From the NCBI RefSeq assembly GCF_031877795.1, contig NC_133939.1:4135698-4199697 (forward strand): a stretch of DNA of 64,000 nt. The letters are read 5' to 3'. The stretch comes from Strix aluco. Lineage: Eukaryota > Chordata > Aves > Strigiformes > Strigidae. A program made the translations under genes and the position numbers. The notes under the pieces were generated by a model that was not told where the DNA came from, made no database searches, and saw only the letters and a list, made by a program, of their open reading frames with translations. Below are positions 23,501 through 35,500 of the stretch, piece by piece. Numbering within the stretch: position 1 is the stretch's first letter; each line of letters opens with the position of its first letter.

Positions 23501-26500
23501 CAAACTGGCTCATCTCTGTAAGACTTCCAGATGCACATCTAGTCTCTAGGGAATTCTCTTCTGCCATTGTAGATACCAAAAACTACAGTCTGCACATCCC
23601 AGCACTGCACAGCCACCTGGGCCAAATCTAATCCCTTCACCGAAAAGAACACGTACTGCTTCTCAATCAAAGAAAAAAGCAAAGGCAGTCAAAAGACAGT
23701 CAAATACTAGCTGGCTTTGCAGAAAGCAAACCAGCTGGGACTAAAAACTATTGCACTACTTAAAGCATAAAGACAGATTCCAAAACAGTCCTTGTGTTCT
23801 CCCATACATACTATGTGCTGGAGACAGATACTACACATAAAGCACATCATTAAAAACCCACACATCCCCACGCCTTCTGTTCTTCATAATAAGGAAGCAG
23901 CATCCTTGGGGTCACACAACACTCACCTGTACTGCACATCCCTGGCCTCAGGCTCTTCATCTTGCATCTGCTGAGCGCTGCCCTCAGGCTCGCCCTGGCA
24001 GACCTGTCCAGTGAGCTCCAGTTTTGCTCTGGCCTCTGCTAGATCCTTCCGCAATTGCTGGTTCTCAGATTTTAATTTATCTAGTTCAAGAGCATAGTCT
24101 TCACTGAGTTCTCTTAGGGTACCATCTTTTTCCTAACAGACAGAGAAGGGCTGAAGTCAAAAATTCTGATTCGCAAGACACCATAGTCAAATCCAGAGCA
24201 AAGGCGAGCAAGCGTTTCCTCAAGGCGTATCCCTCTAATCTCAATTTTGACTGGCAAAATTTTCAAGGCTTTTATAAGTGTCTGCATCCAGACAAGCTGT
24301 GCTCATCTGCCTAGGAAAAGAAGTCTCTCTCACCACTGGATGCTTCTGAAAACAGGGAAATACAGACCAAGAATAGTTGAGATGGATCTGCCTCCGGCCT
24401 TGGGATAATGAGAAGGACTGCATGACCTCGAGCTCTCCTCCAGCTGTATATTTTAGGATTCCCTCACTTCACTAGGATGCAAGCCTCTCAGCCAAAGCTG
24501 GGAACACTCAGGTGGCACCCCCATAAACTGTCTCAGTCTAAGCAATTCTCCAGGTACGAGAGTAGCAGGATCTGCCAGATACTTCCTATGGGTGTGAAGA
24601 GACACATACCCCAGTGGTTTGCTGTTGATGAGAAGTAACCACTCTCTGAGAATCTACCTTCCCTGTGATCTACCAGCAAAGCTGCTTGTAAGAACACTTC
24701 TAGATCCCCTCATTCAAATTAGCAAAGGCCTATGGCAGTAATTACAAAAGGCTGTGCATACGCCTCCCCACCTGGGATGACCCATAGCCCTTCAGAAACT
24801 TTCACTGGTAAAAGCTAATTTTTTTTTTTTCTTTTTGAAACTCTGAACAACTTGCTTCTCCCTATCTTTTCCTTACTAGCCTAGGTGGATATAATTTCCA
24901 TTGTTTCTACTCCTGTGACATTCTCACTTTCTTTTTGCCAATTCCATTAAATTTAGATGCTTAATTCCTTCTCATCACTGCTGTATCCAAGGACTTTCCA
25001 AATGTGCATGAGAACCACCTGGCCAAGACATGAAGCTCCTGTGCCATGGGGCTGTGGGGCTTTTTTTTTTTTTTAAAAAAAAAAAAAAAAGGTTTTTTAA
25101 AAAAAAAAAAAGGTTTATTGCTTTGCACTTTGCTATCAAGTTTTTGGTAAGCCAAGCCAGCAAAAGCCCACCAGGCACTTCAAGCAGAAAGTAATGGGCC
25201 TTAGGTCATTTCAGTCTCAAACCAGCCCTCCAGAAAGCTTTGGTTTTTCTCCATCTCACCAGTCATGAGCTTCTGTTCAACACTTTCCCAAGAACTTGGC
25301 ACATTTGACAATCACCCCAAACTTATAATAAGAGCAGAGTATTTCCTTCCCACAGATCTGACAGGATAAAAGCTCTGATGATATATTCCCATTAGGTTTT
25401 CAGCTGTCTGAATCCAGTCCTTGCTCCCCGTGAGGCATCTAGTCCGGTTTATGCGAGACAGAACTTGCAAACTAGCCATTTCTTCCTTCACACAGGCACT
25501 AAAACAAACCATCTTCAAGGTATTATTCCTGCCAAGACAGTACCTCTTCCACAGAGGTTCCCCTTCTCTCTCCCCTCTGGATGAGGTGGCCTCAGCTGGC
25601 CTCAAGAGTGCCAGACCAGCAGGAGCCCACCACAGTGCCCCTGCCCGGCGCGTGGCCCCACGGCATCCAGCCAATATTCCCAGGCTGCCTGTGGAGTGCA
25701 AGGGACAGCTCCGCCGAGTGGCTCCTCACCAGGAGGGCAACATGCTCCCACCCCAGAAAGTGCAAGGACCAGAGCAGTTACAGCTCTGAGACAGATCAAA
25801 AGGACATCACGGATTTAGAATCAGAGGTTTGAGGTAAACCAGCATAAAAATGGAAATGTAACAAAATGTACTAAAAAACATGGGCCAGACCCTATGGAGA
25901 AGGAACCGAGATGACGGTTCCTGCAGTTCTCATTACTCTCCGACTGAACAAGATGCTCAGTATTTCTGCACCTTATTTCCTCACAAATTGCCCCTTTTGC
26001 TTGGGTTTTCAGTTCACAGAACTCTACCAAGCATTTGGAGAGGCCTGGGCAAAGACTAGTACTGTTCCCAGGCAGGGGACACACGATGCTAGCCCCTTCC
26101 CTCCTCTGGTCCCTAACACATACCTCTAGCATACCACATTTCATTTTTTCCAGCATCTCTGAGAGATAACGATTTTCCAGCCTCAAGGTTTCCAGCTGGA
26201 CCAGAATTACCTGAGGAGACAAAGGCAAACAACAAGCTCAGATAAAAAGAACACAACACATGTCCACAACACCCTACAAGCATTTTCCACCCTCAATTCA
26301 AGCACGAGTACAAAGCAGGTTTTGGGCCATTAGTTCTGCAGGGACCCTACAGAGAAGACCATACAAATAACCATGCACATTTATTTACTTTTCAAAGATG
26401 TCATCATCCAGGCCTAGTTAGCATGAGTGATCTCAAAGAATTCTGTGGGACTGTCAGTTACTGGTTTGAAAGGAAGCAGCAAGACAGATTCAGTGAACAC

Positions 26501-29500
26501 CATAAATGAGAAGATTTCATCAGAAGGGTCTCAAAGTCTTTGTTCAAAGGCTGAAGAGAGAAGGAAACTATTAACATCGCTAAAAACTAGGACGGTATTC
26601 CAAGCCTTCAGATCCCTTAAAGAGACAGCGTAAGAGTCTTTTGCCTTTTTTACCCTGTGCTCCACTGCTTTCCTCTCTGCTCTTTCAATCTCTGTTCTCA
26701 GCTGTTGTTCTAGGTCTGATGTGGAGCCACTTGCAGATGCAATTGTGATGTCCCGCTGCTGTAACTCTTGTGTCAACCTGGAGATTTCCCTTTTCATCAC
26801 TTCTAGCTCACTGCTGTGAGTTTGTTCAGCTTGAGAGAGCTGCTCTTTCAGCTGGAAGAAGATATGCACACACCACCCACGAGCTTTTAAAAGATGTTTC
26901 AGCAAAAAAGCAAAAGTATTGTACATGGTAATGTGAAATTTAAATACTGGAAAACAAAAAGCTCTATGTAACAAGCCCTCTGTGCATGCTTGTCCTTCTT
27001 GATTGAAAACCACCTCATCCCAAACCTTTTCCACGCCATAAACTGCCAACTGGAACATGCTGTGGAGTACTCGAGAAAACCCCAAAATGGATCAAATCAC
27101 AGTCTCTTTAGCTCACCGTTCTAGCTCCGTGGCCAACAACAGATACCCAAAGGTTTACCATCACCGGGCAAGCACAGTAACACTTTCATAATATAACCTT
27201 GCAATTTGCCACTCCGCCTTCCTGAGGCAGAGATGGTATCTTTAAATAGCTCTAGCCAGGCTTTTCTTCCATGAATTTGTCCTAAGTCTTTTGAATTGAT
27301 ATTAGCTTGTAGCAACTAAAGCTACCCATGGCAAACTTCCACAAGCTGGCTATGCACAGGGTAAAAATATACCTCTTTGTTTTCGTAACTCCATTTGATG
27401 ACCATTGGTCCCTGCATTATGAGAGAATAATCATTCCCTATTTACTTTCTACACGACAGGCATGATTTTATTTTTAGTACGTTCAATCTCATTTATCTCT
27501 TTTCCAGTTTAGTAAGTCCTACCCCATTCAGCTGCTCCTTGTATAAAAAACACTCCATCCTTTCGGTTATCTTTTTCCACACCTTATTTTATTCAACCCT
27601 TTTTGAGATCGCAGACCTGCACCGCATATAACATTCTGGTAGGCACACCTATATTTATTCAGTGACATAACAGAACAACAACATAGCATAATTTCTTCCC
27701 TAGTATTCCATTCCATTAGCCAGAAATATTAACCACCCAAACCTCCAGGATTTTTCTGAGAATTATAAGCATTTTAGAAAATTGAACCAGATGATCTCTG
27801 CCTAGCCATGTAAATATTATACATATGGTGATTTATCTCCATGTCACCTCAACGCCTCCCAAGTATATAAAATAGAAACAACCATAATAAATCTCTCTTT
27901 CCTCCCCAGCAGCCTGTAGGAGATTCATTTATTGTGTGGCTGTTTAAATGCGTAACCAAGCACACATCTCTGGCAAGATCTGCATCTCTGTACATTCAGA
28001 ATAAAGGATGAAAGATTTACACAGAAGTGAGGTTTTTCACTCAAGTCCAATAAGGTTTCTGCTTTAACCAGGCTCCAGTGAAAGCTCTCACACTAACTGA
28101 TCTAGACCATTATTAAAAGTCAAGCCTTTTTCGGGGGCTTGCCTCCCTTGGGTGCACAGAGCACTAGGGCGAGGTCCTCGTGGCAGGTGAGCTGCTCCAT
28201 TTCTTCCAGCCCCTGAGTTCACGTCTAGGTATCAAGCCTGAAACAAGCTCCCTTATTCGCATACAGCCTAGAACACATCTGAAGCCCTGTCTCAAGTGTG
28301 ACAGGGCATATTACAGCAAAACCCATTCTTCCCTGCTCTTCATCCTGTTGAGAGCCTGTATTAGGCTTAAACTCGGGATTCCAGGCCTTAATTTCTTTGC
28401 ATATTTGCCCCTCCAGCACTAATTCAAGTATGTGCACACTGTAGAGAAGGGCTAGGCCTAAGAGATGCTCACAAAGGAAGCCACACAGCCACGTACAGAA
28501 ACCTGCAAACCTACCCTCTCAACTGCTCCTTTATCAGATCTGCTCCTTCCCCTCAGCATATCACTGCCTCCACACCACTCCTGGACTCTGGTCCCATTTG
28601 GAGCTTTGCTAACCGTGCACTGCTGAGGCACGACACACACGGGAACAGCTGACTCCACAAGTGCCCTTCCCACTCTCCAGGAACAAAGCAACATTACCTT
28701 TTTAATCTCTGCCTTTGACTCAGTATGGTGTTCTTCCATTGACTGCAGCTCTTTGATATTCTCATCCAGCTCTTCACTCAGCTGTACACACCTTGCATTT
28801 GAAGACACCAGGCTGGGTGCCAAATGTAAAACTACAGATTAGAATACCCCAAGGAGGACATGGTCAAAGAAACTTTGATCTTCCAAGCAGTCTCCTATGT
28901 CTGTCATAACAGAAACTGGACTCTTAACCGAGAAGTTCCTTACCAATCCTTGGCTTCGTTTACCAAAATCATCTCAAAAGAGATCAGGAAGCTGATACAA
29001 CAGATAATAACTGTTTCTTGTTTGTTTCTTCACCATACTAAGATTACAAACTTCCCATGCAAACACTAGTCTGAAAACCACAAACTCAGAGGGGAAGACT
29101 TGTTTATAATTCTTATTTCACAGGAAGGTCTAGATCTGGTTCTTACCAGCTGACTAACAAAGACTCCTTAACCTATTATGAATGAAGGTGCTAAGCCTAA
29201 GCAAGCTAAAACACTGAAAACACCCACAGTGTGCAGTGAAAAACAGCCAACCAACAAGCAAAACAGTCTCACTATTAAACTGCAAAATGAATAGCATTTG
29301 ATTTCTTTAGCCCTTTGATATTTAAAATAAGCCTACAAAAATCAGTGGGACTGGTTAACTTGATGAATACAATATATTAGGTATTATATTATTATCCAAG
29401 TTTCATTGCACATCCAGGGGAAGCAAGAAGTCAGCTACCTGTTCTCAAGATGAGTCACCTCTGACTGTAAGTGCTGTTCCTTCTTCTGGGCAACATCCAG

Positions 29501-32500
29501 CTGCAGTAGTATATGCTCCAGCTCCAGTCCCGGAGAAGACAACTGTTTCTCTTGCAAGCGGTCCTCCAAGGCCCTAAGGAGAAACATGAACTTTAATCTC
29601 GGCACAGAAAAGTCATGTCTGAGTTCACTAATACAGAGAACGTAACCACCGTTTTTTCTTAGAATTCTCCGAAAACTACACAAAACCCAACAGTAGGTGA
29701 CACCTGTGTGCTCTGTGAATAAGCAAACGTACCAGCTGGATGACAGCCCCCTGTCTGAGTTCAGGCTGATTAAAAAAGACTACATCCTATTTTGACGTTG
29801 GCCTCCCTGACCCACAGAGTCTCCCTGCTATTAGCAGACATGCAGCTTGTAAGAAACAGCGTGGCTGTTAGGTTAACATACACCAAAACCTTTTGACACG
29901 GCCATTAGAACTCTATAGTTTTTGCACGTTCCCAGTGCAGAAGGGGAAAGCCAAGATGACTTTGTCACATACGTATTCACCTTACCAAGACCTTAATCTG
30001 ACATCATTAAATCGGTGAGAACTTTCACCTACGTTAACAAGCACGTTACCAAATCTTGAAAGGCCTCCAGCACTTGACTGAAAATGCCTGGAGGGGAGGG
30101 GGGGGGGGAAACAACTCAAAAGCCCTGTGCTGCCACCAAAACCCTAGCTGAGTAGAAAGCTGATTCCTTCCACGCTCTCCACTGAGTACCAGTTGATTTC
30201 AAAAGCAATGCAATTTGGCAAATACTGCAAGAAAGCACAGCACTTGTGAGAAACTACGGTGTACCATTCTAAATATCAACCAATACAGGTCCAGATGCAT
30301 GAAAATGCTTCTACCGCCCTCAGTGGGAGAACCTGGAATATAGATCCGGATTGAAGAGCATAAGTACCAGTGAGGCACAGATGCTACCTGATGAGGAGCT
30401 CTTTTGTACGAAGAGTTTCAGTCACCCTGGCCAGCTCTTTCTGTAACCGTTCCTGGTGCAGCTTGGAGCTGTCAATGAAATCTTCCTGAGACTGCAAGGT
30501 GGCTCTAAGTTCCATCTTCTCATCCTGTAGCACCTGCACAGGAGGGAGTGGGAATGACTGTTGCAAGATGGACCAAATCAGTTTGCTGTAACATGACAAG
30601 AGGTTGATCAGATTTTTAAGGAACCGTTGGAAATACTGCAGAGCACCACATGGGTACAAAACCAGCTTTGAGGCCAATCAGGAACTTTACAAAGGCTCTA
30701 GAAGGAGACAGGAGCTCTGGAATGAAAAGCCTTCCTGCTACTTCTCACAGGCACTGCTTTGTACTCAGTTTTCCTAACAGTTCCTCCACCGACCTCTAAC
30801 ATTTTCTTGGATTGCCTTAATTCTTCTTGAACTCTTTGCTGATCTTCCAGAATCATCTGATTGTTTTCAGTCAGGTCGTCCACCCTCATGTTAAGCCTCT
30901 CCACCTCCATCTCGTTGGCACAGATAGCATCATTGGCCCTCTCCAGCTTGCTGGTTAAGTGCTGGATTTCCGATCGGCTGGCCAGTTCCACTGACTCCAG
31001 AATCTGCTTCCGACTGGCAAGCTGAGTCTGCTAAGAGCAATTGGTTTGCATTAAAGCTGAATTATAGAAAACACAGTGTGTCAAAACTACATTCAAAATC
31101 ACTACTGATTTCTTTGTGTAACAAGCCACATTCTCAAAGTAAGCAACGCTACCTTTCAGGTAATTAGGGAAAGTATTGTTCCAGGGTTACATGATGGGTA
31201 AAACTTCTGAAGGCAAACAGAATAAAATAAAATGAGGGGGCCCTCTGATTTCAAAAGGGGTTCAAAGAGAATTCGTGAAAAGCAGATCTCAAATCACTCA
31301 AGTTGTCTGAGTATGAACTGTCTAAGAACAAAGCTGCCTACTATTTTTTGCTCATTAACCTAAGGCTAGACCAGCAGAACCAGCAGCATGTAAGAAGGTT
31401 TGTGAATACCATACACAAGCTAAAGATTACCCAATCATTAATTCCACACCAGGATAGAAAGCAGTACTTAGTGCACAATACAAAAAACCCACAACCATCA
31501 AACAGATCAAAAACCGAACGGGTGTTAACAGTCAATTATGTTTTGCTTTATGCAGTAAATATCTGGTTCCAACAGCTTGTGAGAATGCTCACTTTGAATG
31601 TTTCATTGTTTTAATGGCAGACAAAAAAGTTATAAGAACATATGACTAGCAAACAATATATGCTCTATTATTTGTAGGCACAATAGTTTATTTCACAGCA
31701 TTTCTTTCCACCTAGTTAGCTGGTGAAATTTAACAAGCCAGCTCCCATATAAGCTTCTAAGAATATTTGCTTCATATATTCCCTTTTTGTATAGTACCTT
31801 ACAATTTTTAAGGGCTGAAACAAAATATTTGAGTAGTCTTTTACTCCCAGTTTCTAAGAGTAGCAATTCCTGCCAGCTTTGGAATCACCACATGCCTTGA
31901 TTTATTGCCTGACACATAATGCCTCATAACTGAGAAAACTATAGGAACTGTGCATTTGGAAGACTATGGTATAATTTTGATTACAGTCTTTTCGTTATTT
32001 GAATAGTCATGACAGAAAATGTAATCGGGGGGGCAAGAGTTTAAAGTACAGCCTTTCTCCACCCATGAAACTGGAGTACCAGACTACCTGAATATTTATT
32101 TCTGCATTAAGAAAACATTTAACCTATCTCTTCTTTCCAGCCACCGAACATGCAGGACAGCAATGAATTCCAAGTTTCACCTGTTGACTTTAAAGGCTGC
32201 AGGTGTTATAGGAAGGTGCTCATCACTGGGTAAGAATGCCAAGCTTCCCTAAGCTGCACTGAAAGATATGAGGGGAAACCAGCTGGAAGAAGAGAAAGGG
32301 GAAGTACTCCATGGTCACAGATCTCATCTTGACCTTGTGTCAGAAAAACATCCAAGCGTACAAAATGCATAGAAACATCCAAGGCAAAAATTTAGCACTT
32401 TCATGCTGGGCTTTTCAAAGAAATTGAGGATTCAGGCAGCCTGTTCACAGTATCTATGCACCTAAGTCATTTACACTGCTTAAGAAAAATCTCCCCAAAT

Positions 32501-35500
32501 TCCTGTTTTTCTGCTGCACAGTAAGAAGAGTTCCTCTGCACTCCAGAATACCAGCCTGCACTCCAAGGACACATCTGTTCTCAGACAATTGAGCTATCAA
32601 TGATACAAAGACAGCAGAGCAGCAAGACCTTCTGCTCAACGACTCTCTCTGCATTTGTAGATCTACTAGTGTCAGCCTCTCACACAGCCCCTGTCAGAGC
32701 CAGCTTCAATCCTGTCATCACAAACTTCCTCCTTGCAGGAGCTTCCACTCAAGAGCAACTCAGGAGCCCATTAAGTGTAAAGCCCCCAGCAAGAGCTTCT
32801 TATCAGTGTCTGCTGTGATTGTGTCAGTGTGACTTCACAGCTGTGCTCTAGGTCAATTCATCTTGCTCTGCTGCAGCACCACTAACTCACTGAACGATTA
32901 GCTTTTCAGGAACAGCAGCCCCACTACTTCTTGCCTTTAAGAGACTGTAAAAAAAAAAAAAAAAAGGGGGGGGGGGGGTTGTGCTAAAAAACTGCTGTTA
33001 CTTCAGTACTTTGCAGAAGTATCTGTCGCAGGGGAAGACTGTTCTCCAACATCATCCTCTGAGCTGGACCCACAAGGTACATATTTAGCTACTGGCAGGT
33101 ACACAGCTTTGAACTAGACGACATGATGTAACAGCTATTTTAAAGTGTCATATGCTGTGGTCTCTGCCTCCTAGGGAAAGCTTCATCCTACTATCTTCTC
33201 TCGTAATCGGAGAGGTGGCAGGGAGAGCTGCGCAAGGTCTATCCAGCCTCTGTTGACAGACTCCAGATCTTTTCTCCACACAGCACTCATACAAGTAAAC
33301 CTTATTCCACCAGGACATTAAAAGTCATTTCAATGGCAACCTAAACTGGATTCAAGCCTGAGAGATTTCATTAGTCTCTCCCTCTTCCCCCCTCCCTCCC
33401 CTCCCACCTGCTGCCACAAACAAAACAAAAACTTTCAGCACATATTAATTGTACCTGAATGAGCTCAGACTGCTCAGCCAAAGCCTTCCTCTGTGCTTCC
33501 AGCGATGCCACCTGCTGCTGGTAAAGCAAGCGCTGCTTCTCCCAGTCAAGTGATTTTTGACGAAACTCCTGCAAGGACAGCAGGGGTGGCTGGGAGCAGT
33601 ATGTCCATGACAATAAGGCCCCCTCCTAGTTCATATCCATGTTTGCTTTCTCTCTCCACCATACCCTCATGCACCTTCCCCCACAGCAGGGAAACCATTA
33701 GCCCGTCATTTGATGCACCAACTCAGCAGTATAAAACCCCTCACATACTGTGCTTGCTGTATTTCTTTCCCTCCTGAGTTAAAACGTCAGTGTCAATTAT
33801 TGCTGTTTACAAATGTTAAGTGCTAACAGATTCATGGCTAGTTTCATGGATTTGCTGTCAGAGGTTTAACAATTCAGACTGGCTTTAGCTTCCAAAACAC
33901 ACTGCTATTGAAATCACTAAGATGACAAGTATGAACTACAGAATTTTAATGCTAATCTCTGCTCCAGAAATTGGACACTACATCAGTCAGATGTGTTTGT
34001 TAGCCACATCTTCAGGGTACAGTAGAAGAAAATTGAGTGCGGTTGAGCTCAGCATAGCAGAAAGATTAAACGATGAGACAGGGTTGAGAACGTCTGACGT
34101 GTAGCTCCCTCCTCCTCAACGAAGTGAGATGACAACTTCACCACACTGAATTCATTCCATTCACATAATTAATTACTCTTCCAGCACCTTCTTCCTTTTA
34201 TTTAGCCTAAGAATAAGAACAGCGGCATAGCTTCTCCTGTGCACTCAAGAGGCCCCAACGCAGGAAACTACTTTTATTACACAAGCAGCTGAGAAGAGCT
34301 ACACCTGGAGACTAGAAGGAGGGTACTTTTTAAGCAGGATTCATAGTCCACTCCCTACTAGACTATGCAGTCACCAGTGAAGCCCAGAAAGTCAGTTAAT
34401 ATATACAAACTCTGGTTAGCACTTGCTTTTCCACTACATACCTCCAGTTTCCTGGTCAGACGGCTCATTTCAAACTGGTCCTCCCCTTGTCTCTTGTTGG
34501 CTTCTCCTCTAGCTTCTCTTAGTTGTTTCTTCTGCAGCTTCTCATAGCTCCTCCTCAGCCTGGACAACTGCAAGGAATACAGTGAAAGAGACAACTTTGT
34601 TCAAGGCCCCAAGGCAAGAATTAAACAGCACTTTGAAAAAAAAGGCACACAAAATGGCTTCACACAAACAATTCCCCTAATCAAGACCACACAGCTTGCA
34701 AGCAAAGACTTCTATTTGTATAATGAGCCTATTATATGAACAGGATTGCAAAATATGCCAAGTTGTATATGAGTAGCAAGATGCCACTGAAGTCATGACA
34801 TCAGCAGCTCTAATTAGACCTCTGTCTTACCACTATTAAATCATGACTAAAATATTGATAAGATGGAGGTTTACATGTAGCTGTTAATGCAGCCAGAGCA
34901 TGGTACCTCTCTCTACAGGTGGCTCCCAGCCACAGTAATAGCAGGCAGTACCTGTGGTTGATCTCCTCACACAGAGGGGCACATCACACCACAGCTGGGG
35001 TGGCAGGTAGTTCTACACAGAGGCAGAATTTTTTATGTGATTAAAATACACTTGTGAAGCTCAGGTGGGAACTGGAACTCTTCCGCTTAGTGGGAGAAGG
35101 AAGATTTGAGAATTGCCATTATACATAATATCAACACTACTTCATCTGTCATTTTCTGCTTAGATACACTATGTATTTCACAATGAGTGGAGAATGCCAA
35201 CAGAAAATATCACTCCTACGCCTACTGCTAGAATGCTAAAGCCGTATCAGAAGCAGGAATGAGGAAAAAACTCTTGACATTTAAATGACCCTCTGTGCAA
35301 ATAATCACTTGGAGCTTGCACGGAATTTTCCATCTGATGAGCTCCCCCCAACTCAACTATTAAATAAAAAGTTTCAAGTCACATGAATCTGAGAAATCAT
35401 CATTCCTGTTTTACTGATGGAGAAAGTTAAGCCCATGGATGAAGAGAAGGACTGTGAGAAGAAAAAACATCTGAATCAAGACCTCGTGCACTGGTCACAA

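Noticed and set aside
25061-25111. Poly(A)/poly(T) block as the tail of a retroposed gene
   Set aside because: No gene or SINE body and no target duplication seen on either side.
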